This document shows, one piece after another, positions 34,007 to 43,948 of a stretch of DNA of 56,456 bases. The position numbers and the translations under genes were made by a program. Each line of letters begins with the position of its first letter. Within the stretch, counting starts at the first letter, position 1. The notes under the pieces are model-generated. The model was not told the DNA's origin, ran no database searches, and saw only the letters and a list, made by a program, of their open reading frames with translations. This stretch comes from Syntrophaceae bacterium UBA5744 (GTDB lineage Bacteria > Desulfobacterota > Syntrophia > Syntrophales > UBA2192), in the NCBI GenBank assembly GCA_002419215.1, contig DIFQ01000039.1, forward strand, positions 82,653 through 139,108, written 5' to 3'.

Positions 34007-34630
34007 TCATACGGAGATAACTTCCTGTTTGGACATCGTTTGTTTCTGCCCTTCCTGGCTTTGTTGAATAGCGTCCCAGCAGGCTTCCGCGGCCTTCAGG
34101 ATCATGGCATCATCAAGATGGACGAATCCCCGGATGTGATCCCGGCAAAGGCTGATCGCCGGCCCGAACGCCAGTGCAAAGTGCATGAGAACAGGCAAGT
34201 CCTTCAACATCCTGCCGGAGATCCCTTCCTGGAAGAACATCCGGAAGAAATCGAACTCCCCGGCTTTCCCGAGAAGCCTCCCCCTTACTCTGATGCTGTA
34301 GGGGGAACTCAGGAACTGTTCGACAAAGAGGAATAGAACCGGGTTTCTGACGAGGTATTTCAGGACCACGGTAGAAAGATAGAGAAAGCGCTCCTTGAAC
34401 GGCAGGGACATGGGATAGCTCGCCTGTACGGCGTCTATAATTTCATTTTCCACGTCTCGATAGACGGCCGATATCAAGGCCTCCTTGTTTTCGAAATAGC
34501 TGTAGATCGTTCCCGTCCCGACACCCGCTGTCTCGGCAATCATGGACATCGGCGCGCCGTGGAAGCCATGAACCGCGATGAGCTTCAGGGCTGCTTGAAT
34601 AATTGCTCTGCGCTTTTCACTGTCTTTCAA
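34007..34630 (-). CDS. TetR/AcrR-family transcriptional regulator
   Basis: A 207-residue repressor-type protein. The N-terminal helix-turn-helix is typical: RRAIIQAALKLIAVHGFHGA, then MSMIAETAGVGTGTIYSYF and ENKEALISAVY. The C-terminal 140 residues are the ligand-binding dimerisation domain, with FALAFGPAISLCRDHIRGF. It lies upstream of, and in the same direction as, the lipoprotein adaptor and RND-OMF genes, so it probably represses that operon in the absence of a substrate. The ligand is unknown. It forms a likely operon with the small gene upstream (47-bp gap). Confidence 0.9.
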   Translation of the reverse strand: MKDSEKRRAIIQAALKLIAVHGFHGAPMSMIAETAGVGTGTIYSYFENKEALISAVYRDVENEIIDAVQASYPMSLPFKERFLYLSTVVLKYLVRNPVLFLFVEQFLSSPYSIRVRGRLLGKAGEFDFFRMFFQEGISGRMLKDLPVLMHFALAFGPAISLCRDHIRGFVHLDDAMILKAAEACWDAIQQSQEGQKQTMSKQEVISV

Positions 34631-34677
34631 AATCCATCCTCCCGGAAATGGATCATTCCGCCTTTAGCTCCACGGGA

Positions 34678-35067
34678 TCAGCGTTGCTCACCTTCTGAAC
34701 CCCGCGTCCCGCTCGCGTTAACCAGCCAGGCCAAAGCTGCTTCGTGGTCCGTGAACGATTTCAGTCTGAGATGTCTCTTGAAGTCTTCCGCGAAGAAGAA
34801 ATCATCCATGCCATGTGGGGGATAAAGGAGAGCGAAACTGCCCCAGGGCAATTCGTCTTTGCTTTTCTTCGCATAAGAATAGACGTTCCCGGCGTCGATC
34901 CTGTTCTCGATCTTTCGAAGGTCGACCAGAAGCCTACCCCAGCCATGCACGTTCAATTGTTCTTTTACGGCGGCGTGCGCCTGATGGAACTCATGGCCCC
35001 CGATCGTACCTTCGTACCGGACAAGAACATATTCTCCGGCCTGGACCGTTTCAGTTGAGAAGGGCAT
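34678..35067 (-). CDS. Small cytosolic protein, possibly STAS/SpoIIAA-like
   Basis: A 129-residue protein without signal or membrane segments, ATG at 35067 with GGGAGG 8 nt upstream. The order of elements (beta ETVQAGEYVLVRYEGTIGGH, helix HQAHAAVKEQLNVHG, strand GRLLVDLRKIE, then FALLYPPHGM, and helix SFTDHEAALAWLVN at the end) resembles the STAS/SpoIIAA-like fold seen in many single-domain proteins. No phosphorylatable serine is obvious. It is the first gene of a pair with tetR and divergent from the sigma54 activator. Function unknown. Confidence 0.55.
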   Translation of the reverse strand: MPFSTETVQAGEYVLVRYEGTIGGHEFHQAHAAVKEQLNVHGWGRLLVDLRKIENRIDAGNVYSYAKKSKDELPWGSFALLYPPHGMDDFFFAEDFKRHLRLKSFTDHEAALAWLVNASGTRGSEGEQR

Positions 35068-35295
35068 TCTGAATACCTCCCTGCACTTAATGGTATTGAA
35101 GGTTCAGTCGGTAATTAAACATTCGTTTGCGTATATGACACAATCTGTGCCAGAGAGTGATATCTTGATAACTTGCCGTTTATAAACAATTATTTAAATT
35201 ATTAGTCAGCTGAGATCGGGTGTGCATTCGCGTAATGTATTCATTTGAAAACCCTGGTAGTTGCTTTTTTCGTACTGCATGATGTAGTATGAACT

Positions 35296-36930
35296 ATGGA
35301 GCATGCATCTGAATCCCGAGCGCCATTCGACATCAACGAGGCTGCCGCGCAGTTGCTTTTGGATATTGCATACGAGCAGTCAATTGAAACCCTGGCCGAA
35401 AAGATCGTTAACAATGTCCAGCCGCCCAGCGACTTTGTCCAAATCTGGCTTGTGGACAGCGGTGACCGGTGTCCATCCTGTCCGTTTCAAGTCCGCTGCC
35501 CGGGCCAGCAGCGCTGTTTGCATCTGATGGCGGCTGCAGGCCGGTCAGGGACCGGCCGGGGAAGCGCTGCCGGTTTTGGCGCGCGCGAAGCTCGGCTTCC
35601 GCTGGGAGAGGGCTTGATTGGTCAGGCAGCGGAGACAGCAAAGGTGCAGCTCTTCGAAGGCGATATCCGGTCCGGTTGGACGGCGCTCCTGGGAATGAAC
35701 GACTGGCTCGAAAAAGAGCAAATTCGGTCCATAGTCGCTGCGCCGATCGTGTTCAAGGGAGAAGTGCTGGGGGTGATCGCCGGATTTATAAGGGGAGATT
35801 TGTCGAAAATGTCGGCCGTCTGGGCCCGGGTGATCGGCGAACATGTCGGTGCCGCTCTGGCCAATTCGCGGGCATTCAGCGAGATCCAGCGTCTCAAATC
35901 TCAACTTGAAATCCAGAACACGTATCTTCAAGAAGAGATGATCGAAGCCAAAGCGTTCGGCAACTTGATTGGGAAGAGCGCTGCCTTGCGCCACATCGTC
36001 AGCCAGATTGATCTGGTGGCTCCGACGGAGGCATCGGTTTTAATCCTGGGAGAAACGGGCACCGGCAAGGAACTGGTGGCCCATGAAATCCACCGCCGCA
36101 GTCCGCGAAGCAAGGCAACGATGGTTCGCGTCAACTGCGCGGGTATTCCGCGGGAACTCTTCGAAAGCGAGTTCTTCGGTCATGTCCGCGGCGCTTTCAC
36201 CGGGGCGATCAAGGAACGGGTAGGACGCTTTGAGGCCGCCGAAAACGGCACCCTGTTTTTGGATGAAGTCGGCGACCTGCCTCTCGACATGCAGGGCAAG
36301 CTACTGCGGGTGCTGCAGGAAAAGCGCTATGAGCGGGTGGGGGAAACCCGGACGCGTTATGCCAACGTGCGCATCATCGGAGCCACCAATCGGGATTTGA
36401 GAAAAGCGACAGCCGAGGGTCTGTTTCGCGAAGACCTGTACTACCGGATCAATGTTTTTCCCGTTCATGTCCCTCCCCTGCGGGAACGCAAGGATGACAT
36501 TCCCCTGCTGGCGAGCCATTTTGTCGATCTGTCGGTGAAAGACATCAACTGCCCTAGACCCCGTCTGACCCGGGCAGCGATTACAAAACTCCAAGAGTAT
36601 GAATGGCCTGGAAACGTTCGAGAACTGCGCAGCGTGGTAGAACGAGCCGTTATTCTAGCCCGCGGGGGTGCATTGGATTTCGATGTTCCGACAGCGCCCC
36701 TTTTGCCATCGAGTTCCAGAGGCATCATCAGCACCACAGAAGCTGAAGCTGTGCCGGAATTCCTCACCCAGGCGGAACTCGACCGGCGTGAGCGGGAGAA
36801 TCTCCTCGCAATACTCAAAAAGACGAACTGGAAGATTAAGGGACCCGACGGAGCTGCCGAACTGCTGGGCGTAAAGTCCACCACTTTGTTTTCCCGCCTG
36901 AGGAGAATGGGAATTCGGTCTCGTGCATAA
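35296..36930 (+). CDS. Sigma54-dependent transcriptional activator with GAF sensor and a Cys cluster
   Basis: A 544-residue bacterial enhancer-binding protein. Residues 15-200 form a GAF-type sensor that contains C59-x2-C62-x5-C68-x5-C74, a possible iron-sulfur or zinc site. A short coiled linker leads to the AAA+ domain (about 225-455): Walker A GETGTGKE (about 254), sigma54-contact loop GAFTGA (about 297), Walker B LFLDEVGDLP, and the arginine fingers near YYRINVFPVHVPPLRERKDD. The C-terminal Fis-type HTH is GAAELLGVKSTTLFSRLRRM. It is divergent from the STAS-like gene. Target promoters and signal unknown; no sigma54 promoter was found next to it. Confidence 0.93.
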   Translation: MEHASESRAPFDINEAAAQLLLDIAYEQSIETLAEKIVNNVQPPSDFVQIWLVDSGDRCPSCPFQVRCPGQQRCLHLMAAAGRSGTGRGSAAGFGAREARLPLGEGLIGQAAETAKVQLFEGDIRSGWTALLGMNDWLEKEQIRSIVAAPIVFKGEVLGVIAGFIRGDLSKMSAVWARVIGEHVGAALANSRAFSEIQRLKSQLEIQNTYLQEEMIEAKAFGNLIGKSAALRHIVSQIDLVAPTEASVLILGETGTGKELVAHEIHRRSPRSKATMVRVNCAGIPRELFESEFFGHVRGAFTGAIKERVGRFEAAENGTLFLDEVGDLPLDMQGKLLRVLQEKRYERVGETRTRYANVRIIGATNRDLRKATAEGLFREDLYYRINVFPVHVPPLRERKDDIPLLASHFVDLSVKDINCPRPRLTRAAITKLQEYEWPGNVRELRSVVERAVILARGGALDFDVPTAPLLPSSSRGIISTTEAEAVPEFLTQAELDRRERENLLAILKKTNWKIKGPDGAAELLGVKSTTLFSRLRRMGIRSRA

Positions 36931-37293
36931 TTAATTTGAAGCGCGAACAGGCAGAATCAGGAGCTTCGAATCCGCAGTGCTTCTTAACCCGTAAGAAACA
37001 TCCTCGTATCGATTCGATCATGCCTCTGCCATTTCTGACGATTTCCGATTGTAAACTTGTATTTACCGCATGCTCACCCGATCCGAGGGTGTGTTAGCAT
37101 GATGTCTGCGACTGCGATAAAGTGAAACTTTTGAGTTTTAGAGAAAAATCCCGTGGGAAAAGGAAAAGCCGAAACGCCAAGTGGCTGGGATTTTCACGAA
37201 GGCCCGGGACGATTAATCAATCTCTTTGTTGAACGGCTTGAAACGTCCCGATCCTTTTTTTGTCTATAATGAGTCCTACCCTATACCTGTCTC
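36931..37293. other. Intergenic region between convergent genes with two hairpins
   Basis: No gene seen. CGGGACG (37205-37211) pairs with CGTCCCG (37244-37250), followed by ATCC and a run of seven T on the plus strand, which may end the sigma54-activator transcript despite a 32-nt loop. A second structure, AAAATCCC (37145-37152) with GGGATTTT (37187-37194) and an inner AGCC/GGCT stem, has a T run on the minus strand and may end the lspA transcript. Confidence 0.45.
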
Positions 37294-37785
37294 TCAGACC
37301 TGTCCCTTGATCAGTTTGTAGAACAGGATCACCGCCCCTACCGAGACGGCCGAATCGGCCACGTTGAAAGCAGGCCAGTGGTATGTGGAGATGTAGACAT
37401 CGAGGAAGTCGATCACCTCGCCGAGGCGGATGCGGTCGATCAGGTTTCCCACGGCCCCGCCCAGGATAAGCGACATGCCGTAGGTGAGCAGGATGTCTTC
37501 CGTCTTCATCTTGATGATGTAGTAGACGATGAGCCCCGAGGCGAAGCATGACACGCCGATGAGGAAGAGCGCCCGCAGAAACGGTGAGGCATCCGCCAGG
37601 AATCCGAAGGCCGCCCCGGGGTTCCTGACGTAGGTAATGTTGAAAAAGCCGTTGACGACGGGAATGGTCTCATGCAGCGTCATGTGCGTGTCGATGTAGA
37701 TCTTGGTGATCTGGTCGAGCACGATGATGCAGAGCACAGTCAGTACGAACAGCAGGTAGTTTCGTTTCACAATAAAATTCCTCAA
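37294..37785 (-). CDS. lspA: Lipoprotein signal peptidase II
   Basis: Inner-membrane aspartic protease that cuts signal peptides of diacylglyceryl-modified lipoproteins. The 163 residues have four transmembrane helices. Family motifs: NPGAAFGFLA, GAVGNLIDRIRLGEVIDFLD with the first catalytic Asp (about 115) and FNVADSAVSVG with the second (about 140). It follows ileS on the same strand, the very common ileS-lspA order. Many lipoprotein genes in this window are its expected clients. Confidence 0.96.
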   Translation of the reverse strand: MRNFIVKRNYLLFVLTVLCIIVLDQITKIYIDTHMTLHETIPVVNGFFNITYVRNPGAAFGFLADASPFLRALFLIGVSCFASGLIVYYIIKMKTEDILLTYGMSLILGGAVGNLIDRIRLGEVIDFLDVYISTYHWPAFNVADSAVSVGAVILFYKLIKGQV

Positions 37786-37789
37786 TGCA

Positions 37790-37836
37790 AATCCCCCTTT
37801 TTCCCCCTTTTACAAAGGGGGACGGAGGGGGATTTT
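37790..37836. repeat. Palindromic CCCCCTTTTACAAAGGGGG repeat, copy 1
   Basis: Nested dyads: AAATCCCCC with GGGGGATTT outside, and CCCCCTTTTACAAAGGGGG inside. It lies between ileS and lspA. The copy at 40743-40790 has the reverse-complement core (CCCCCTTTGTAAAAGGGGG), so the two are in inverted orientation on either side of ileS. Confidence 0.75.
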
Positions 37837-37869
37837 TCTTTGCCTGCAGCCTTTCGTCTTTTGCCTCTT

Positions 37870-37901
37870 CCCGATACCCGAGACCCTATACCCGTTACCC
37901 C
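37870..37901. repeat. Heptamer array CCCGATA/CCCGAGA/CCCTATA/CCCGTTA
   Basis: Four 7-nt units starting CCC plus CCCC. The stop codon of ileS (TAA, 37895-37897 on the minus strand) lies in the last unit, so the repeat reaches the coding end. Confidence 0.65.
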
Positions 37902-40687
37902 AGATTAGCCAGGCACCTTGGGCAGATCTTCGGGTGATTGGCGTCGTGTCCCAGCTCCTCGCTGAATACCCAGCAGCGCTGGCATTTCTCGCCGCCCGCC
38001 TTCGCCACGGCGATTTTGAGACCGGGCATCTCCGTGCTCTCGAAGGCGTCTTTCAACTCGCCGCCCTTATGCACACGGAAGCCGGAGATGATGCAGAACG
38101 CCCTCATGTCCTCTTCGTACCGGGCAAGAAGCTCCGCGAGTTTCTCCGGACCGGATACGGTCACGGCCGCATCCAGCGGGTGACCGATGACCTTGTTCTT
38201 CCGGGCCGCCTCCATGGCCTTGGATATTTCGCCGCGCACCGCGATCAGGGTCTTCCAGGTATCACCCAGTTTCTCGTCGGCCCAGGCCGGGTTCACGGCG
38301 GGAAACTGCGTCAGGTGCACGCTGGCCGCCTTCCCCTCGTAAGCGGGCAGGCTCTGCCACACCTCCTCGGCCGTGAAGGTGAGGATCGGGGCGAGCATGC
38401 GCGTCATCGCATCGAGGATGATGAACATGGCGCTCTGGGCGGAGCGCCGGCCCTTCGACGCCTTGCCCGACGTGTAGAGGCGGTCCTTGAGCACGTCGAG
38501 ATAAAGGGAGCTCAGGTCCACCGTGCAGAAGTTGTAGAGCGTGTAGTAGACGATGTGGAACTGGAAGTTCTCGTAGGCCTTCCGTGTCCGCTCGATGACG
38601 GCCTGCATGCGGTAAAGGGCCCACCGGTCGATCTCCTCCATTTCGGCGTAGGGGACGAGGTCCTTCTTCGCATCGAAGTCGCTGAGGTTGCCGAGGATGT
38701 AGCGGCTCGTGTTGCGAATGCGGCGATAGGCCTCGACGAGGCGCTCCAGGATCTCGTCGGAGATCCGGATGTCGACGGTGTAGTCCTCGGCGGCGACCCA
38801 CAGGCGCAGGATCTCGGCGCCGAACTTGTCGATGATCGCCTGGGGATCGATGACATTGCCAACGGACTTGGACATCTTCTTCCCCTCGCCGTCGACGACG
38901 AAGCCGTGGGTCAGCACCGTCGTGTACGGGGCCCGCCCGCGGGTCCCCACCGACTCCAGCAGCGACGAGTGGAACCAGCCGCGGTGCTGGTCGCTCCCCT
39001 CGAGGTACATGTCGCAGGGGGAGCGCAGGTAGCTACGCGTTTCGAGGACGGCCGCGTGGCTCACCCCCGAGTCGAACCAGACATCGAGAATGTTCGTCTC
39101 CTTGCGGAACGTGGTGCCCTTGCAGTTCGGGCATGCCGAGCCGGCGGGCATGAGTTCCTTCGGCTCGCGCTCGAACCAGACGTCGGCCCCGTGCTCCCGC
39201 ATGAGCCCTACGACGTGATCGAGGATCTCCTTCGAGTACACGACGGTGTCGCAGTCCTTGCAATAGAACAGGATGATGGGCACACCCCAGAGCCTCTGGC
39301 GCGAGATGCACCAGTCGGGCCGGTTCTCCACCATGCCGTAAATCCGGTCGCGGCCCCAGTTGGGGATCCACTGGACGCGGTTGATGCTCTCGAGGGCCTT
39401 TTTTCGCAGCCCGTTCTTCTCCATGGAGATGAACCACTGCTCGGTGGAGCGGAAGATGATGGGCTTCTTGCAGCGCCAGCAGTGCGGGTAGGAGTGCTCG
39501 ATGTCGCCGACGCCCAGCAGCGCCCCCGCTTCCCTGAGCTTGTCGTTCACGGCGCCGTTGGCGTCGAAGACGAACTGCCCCGCGAAAAACTCGACGTCCT
39601 TCGTGAACTTGCCGTCCTCGTCGACGGGGGCGTAGTTGTCGAGACCGTACTCCATGCCGATCTCGTAGTCCTCGGCGCCGTGGCCCGGGGCGATGTGGAC
39701 CATGCCCGTGCCTGCATCGAGGGTGACGAACGGCGCCAGGATGAAGACGCTCTCCCGGTCGATGAGGGGGTGCTTCGCCTTGAGGCCTTCCATCCCCTCG
39801 CCGGGGAACTCGTCGACGATCTCGTACTGCTTGAACCCGAAGGCGTCCATGCAATAGTCCACGAGGTCTTTGGCCATGATGAGGACATCGCCGGTCTCTC
39901 TCACCTTCACGGCGGCATAGATGAATTCCTTGTGGAAGGCGATGGCCAGGTTGGCCGGGATCGTCCAGGGTGTTGTCGTCCAGATGACGGCGAAGACCTT
40001 CTCGCCCTTGAGCTTCGGGCGCACGGCCGAGATGTCGGAGATCATGGGGAACTTGACGTAGATGGCCGGCGTCACATGATCACCGTACTCCACCTCCGCC
40101 TCGGCAAGCGCCGTCTTGCAGGTCGCGCACCAGTAGACGGGCTTCTTGCCCTTGTAGACGTCGCCGCTGAGCATGAGCTTGGCGAACTCCGCCGCCGTGA
40201 TCGCCTCGTACTCGTAGTGCATGGTGAGGTAGGGATTGTCCCACTCGCCGAAGACCCCGAGTCGCTTGAATTCGTTGCGCTGGATGTCGACGAACCGCTC
40301 GGCGTACTTGCGGCAATAACGGCGCTTCTCGGCCTGCGAGAGCGTGCCCTTTTTGTCGCCCAGCTCCTTGTCGACCTGGTGCTCGATGGGAAGGCCGTGG
40401 CAATCCCATCCGGGCACGTAGATGCTGTCGAAGCCCGCCATGTTCTTGGACTTGATGACGAGATCCTTGATGATCTTGTTCAGGGCCGTGCCGAGGTGGA
40501 TGTCGCCGTTGGCGTAGGGGGGGCCGTCGTGCAGGATATAGGTCGGGAGGCCCTTGGAGACCTCGCGGATCCGGTCGTAGATCCGGATCTGCTCCCACCA
40601 CGCGAGAGTCTCAGGCTCCTTTTTGGCGAGACTGGCCTTCATGGGGAAATCGGTCTTGGGCAGATTCAGGGTTGCCTTGTAATCCAT
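37895..40687 (-). CDS. ileS: Isoleucyl-tRNA synthetase
   Basis: Charges tRNA-Ile. The 930 residues are in the normal range. Class I signatures: HIGH-type DGPPYANGDIHLGTALNKI (about 53-72), KMSKS in EGKKMSKSVGNVIDP (about 605), and WDCHGLPIEH. The editing domain (CP1) is present, with TTPWTIPANLAIAFH. The C-terminal zinc-binding knuckle shows CQRCW and CPRCL (about 905-927). The type without the eukaryotic-like extension is expected to be mupirocin-sensitive, but this is inference. ATG 40687 with GGAGG 4 nt upstream. Confidence 0.98.
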   Translation of the reverse strand: MDYKATLNLPKTDFPMKASLAKKEPETLAWWEQIRIYDRIREVSKGLPTYILHDGPPYANGDIHLGTALNKIIKDLVIKSKNMAGFDSIYVPGWDCHGLPIEHQVDKELGDKKGTLSQAEKRRYCRKYAERFVDIQRNEFKRLGVFGEWDNPYLTMHYEYEAITAAEFAKLMLSGDVYKGKKPVYWCATCKTALAEAEVEYGDHVTPAIYVKFPMISDISAVRPKLKGEKVFAVIWTTTPWTIPANLAIAFHKEFIYAAVKVRETGDVLIMAKDLVDYCMDAFGFKQYEIVDEFPGEGMEGLKAKHPLIDRESVFILAPFVTLDAGTGMVHIAPGHGAEDYEIGMEYGLDNYAPVDEDGKFTKDVEFFAGQFVFDANGAVNDKLREAGALLGVGDIEHSYPHCWRCKKPIIFRSTEQWFISMEKNGLRKKALESINRVQWIPNWGRDRIYGMVENRPDWCISRQRLWGVPIILFYCKDCDTVVYSKEILDHVVGLMREHGADVWFEREPKELMPAGSACPNCKGTTFRKETNILDVWFDSGVSHAAVLETRSYLRSPCDMYLEGSDQHRGWFHSSLLESVGTRGRAPYTTVLTHGFVVDGEGKKMSKSVGNVIDPQAIIDKFGAEILRLWVAAEDYTVDIRISDEILERLVEAYRRIRNTSRYILGNLSDFDAKKDLVPYAEMEEIDRWALYRMQAVIERTRKAYENFQFHIVYYTLYNFCTVDLSSLYLDVLKDRLYTSGKASKGRRSAQSAMFIILDAMTRMLAPILTFTAEEVWQSLPAYEGKAASVHLTQFPAVNPAWADEKLGDTWKTLIAVRGEISKAMEAARKNKVIGHPLDAAVTVSGPEKLAELLARYEEDMRAFCIISGFRVHKGGELKDAFESTEMPGLKIAVAKAGGEKCQRCWVFSEELGHDANHPKICPRCLANLG

Positions 40688-40697
40688 GGTACCTCCA

Positions 40698-40738
40698 GGG
40701 CTTATGGCTTAGGGCTAAAGAAGATCAGAAGCTCAGAG
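40698..40738. repeat. Heptamer GGGCTTA/TGGCTTA/GGGCTAA then a GAAGATCAGAAGCTCAG stretch
   Basis: Three 7-nt units (40698-40718) are followed by purine-rich units of the GAAGATC family. This is the 5' leader of ileS, starting only 10 nt before the start codon. Confidence 0.55.
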
Positions 40739-40742
40739 CTTT

Positions 40743-40790
40743 CAAATCCCCCTCAATCCCCCTTTGTAAAAGGGGGACACAGGGGGATTT
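40743..40790. repeat. Palindromic CCCCCTTTGTAAAAGGGGG repeat, copy 2
   Basis: AAATCCCCCT...AGGGGGATTT outer dyad and CCCCCTTTGTAAAAGGGGG inner dyad. Inverted partner of the copy at 37790-37836. It lies upstream of ileS and downstream of the groEL terminator. Confidence 0.75.
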
Positions 40791-40870
40791 CGTCTTCCGC
40801 CGTCGTTTCACGTTTTAATTCTGTGCACTTACCACATTGCTCGATGAGTTTCAAGGATGGATGAGGAAAT

Positions 40871-40906
40871 AAAAAAGGCCTCCCGCCGTAACGGGAGGCC
40901 TTTTCA
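40871..40906 (-). terminator. Rho-independent terminator of groES-groEL
   Basis: AAAAGGCCTCCCG (about 40873-40885 on the plus strand) and CGGGAGGCCTTTT form a 13-bp perfect stem with a short CCGTAA-type loop. On the minus strand the stem is followed by a run of T. It sits 30 bp after the groEL stop. The plus-strand T run makes it potentially bidirectional. Confidence 0.92.
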
Positions 40907-40935
40907 GTCCGATCGAGGACGCGAAACGTCCTGGT

Positions 40936-42576
<1,641 letters not shown>

Positions 42577-42601
42577 CTATTCTATCCTCCTTATTTCTCG
42601 A

Positions 42602-42901
42602 TTACTTTTTCTCGATGATTCCCAGCACGTCTTCTTCCCTCATGATGAGGTACTCGGTGCCGTCGATCTTGACTTCGTTGCCGGCGTACTTGCTGAAAAG
42701 GATCCGGTCGCCCTTCTTGACGTCCATGGGGATGACCTTCCCGTCCTCGGTCAGTCTGCCCTTGCCCGCTGCCACGACTTCGCCTTCGGTGGGCTTGTCC
42801 TTTGCGGTGTCAGGGATGATGATCCCCCCCTTGGTCTTCTCCTCTTCCGCAACGCGCCTCACGATAAGTCTGTCGTACAATGGCCTGATTTTCATCCTCA
42901 A
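42602..42901 (-). CDS. groES: Co-chaperonin GroES (10 kDa)
   Basis: Heptameric lid of GroEL. The 99 residues include KIRPLYDRLIVRRVAEEEKT, the mobile loop KTKGGIIIPDTAK, GDRILFSKYAGNEVKIDG and YLIMREEDVLGII. It lies 25 bp upstream of groEL. Confidence 0.98.
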   Translation of the reverse strand: MRMKIRPLYDRLIVRRVAEEEKTKGGIIIPDTAKDKPTEGEVVAAGKGRLTEDGKVIPMDVKKGDRILFSKYAGNEVKIDGTEYLIMREEDVLGIIEKK

Positions 42902-42984
42902 ACCTCCCTTTTTATTGTTGATATCTTTCAGGATTATTTGCTGACCCTGTGGGTAGCGGATTTTTCATGCGGGAAATCAGAGGT

Positions 42985-43013
42985 ATATATATGCATGGAT
43001 TGGGGAGTGTCAA
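42985..43013 (-). promoter_or_regulatory. Promoter of groES-groEL
   Basis: On the minus strand TTGACA (43013-43008), 17 bp, ATATAT (42990-42985). The consensus -35 and the T/A-rich -10 fit a housekeeping promoter. No heat-shock operator was recognised, so regulation by an alternative sigma factor is open. Confidence 0.6.
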
Positions 43014-43117
43014 GGGAAGAGTTTAAAAAAATTTCGCTCTACTCTTAGAGGAAGGGAAGTCAACGCTTCGATGGCCGTTCAAAAAGGCCCGGATACAAGG
43101 CACTTTTTCCGATAGAG

Positions 43118-43215
43118 GATAAGAAGGTCTGAAGGTGAGAAGGTTGGAGAAGCAGAAAGCGTGAGTTCGGCTGCCGATGCATCCAACATTCTTACCCTCT
43201 CACCCTCTTCCCTTC
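43118..43215. repeat. Imperfect inverted repeat related to the element behind hisA
   Basis: Left arm AAGAAGGTCTGAAGGTGAGA then AGGTTGGAGAA; right arm CCAACATTCTTACCCTCTCA then CCCTCTTCCC. The arms are complementary in part. The layout is the same as at 5257-5364, with fewer exact octamer units. Confidence 0.55.
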
Positions 43216-43255
43216 TCATATTCACAGGGTGCGCCCTCCGGTCAACAGCCTGCCC

Positions 43256-43867
43256 TCAATCGGTGACCGGTTTGATCTCCACGGCAACCTTGCAATATTC
43301 CTTGAATTTCTTCGCGTCCGCCAGCGACCCCACAATATCGCCGTAGTGGATGGGAACCGCCACGACGGGCTTGATCCGGTTGACTGCGTCGGCCGCCTCG
43401 GCGGCTGTCATCGTGTAGGTGCCGCCCACGGGAATGACGACGATGTCGGCCCGGATCGCATCCATCTCGGGGATGACGTCCGTGTCCCCCGGGTAGTAGA
43501 TCCGCCTGCCCTCCGCAGCGATCACAAACCCCACCCAGCCGCTTGCCCGCGGGTGGAAGGTCTTGTTCGTGTTGTAGGAAGGCACGGCCTCCACGACGAA
43601 GCCCGGCAGCTCGACGCGATCCCCCGGCTTGATCGCCCTTGCACCCGCCGGGAGATCCCCCAGGCAGTCTTCGGGGGCCAGGATGACGGTATCCGGCCCT
43701 GCGACTTTTTTCACGTCCTCCGGGGAAAGGTGGTCGAAATGGCAGTGGCTGATGAGGACAAGACCCGCCCGCTTCGGTTTTTTCAGCTTCCAGGGATCGA
43801 TGTAGATGACCGGATCCGTGTCGATCCGCACGGTCGAGTGGCCCAGCCAGAAGATTTTTTCGAGCAT
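43256..43867 (-). CDS. Metallo-beta-lactamase-fold hydrolase
   Basis: A 203-residue soluble protein of the UlaG/UPF0173-like branch. The ATG at 43867 was chosen because GGGAGG lies 7 nt upstream; a longer frame adds 19 residues with no support. It starts MLEKIFWLGHSTVRID, with the metal motif SHCHFDHLSPED (HxHxDH), YYPGDTDVIPEM and VPIHYGDIVG as the later metal ligands. Substrate unknown. It follows the PiT/DUF47 pair on the same strand but a functional tie to phosphate is not evident. Confidence 0.85.
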   Translation of the reverse strand: MLEKIFWLGHSTVRIDTDPVIYIDPWKLKKPKRAGLVLISHCHFDHLSPEDVKKVAGPDTVILAPEDCLGDLPAGARAIKPGDRVELPGFVVEAVPSYNTNKTFHPRASGWVGFVIAAEGRRIYYPGDTDVIPEMDAIRADIVVIPVGGTYTMTAAEAADAVNRIKPVVAVPIHYGDIVGSLADAKKFKEYCKVAVEIKPVTD

Positions 43868-43948
43868 GGCAATGCCTCCCTTTTTGTTCACGGTGTCTTT
43901 CATGCATCCCGGCGGAAGCAGCACGATGAGGCGCTGACTCTTGCGGCA

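Larger units (their letters stand above)
42902..43255. other. Region upstream of groES
   Basis: Holds the groES leader and promoter (see next entry), a short AT-rich stretch (TTTAAAAAAATTTCG near 43022) and, from 43118, a repeat element. No CIRCE element (TTAGCACTC dyad) was seen and no gene fits here. Confidence 0.5.

Noticed and set aside
35248..35266. CTGGTAGTTGCTTTTTT before the sigma54 activator as a sigma54 promoter
   Set aside because: GG and GC are only 5 nt apart, so it cannot be a -24/-12 pair.
37934..40864. 976-codon open frame opposite ileS
   Set aside because: ileS has all synthetase motifs; the opposite frame is a shadow of GC-rich codons.
42902..43060. CIRCE element upstream of groES
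   Set aside because: No TTAGCACTC/GAGTGCTAA dyad found; only the -35/-10 pair is supported.
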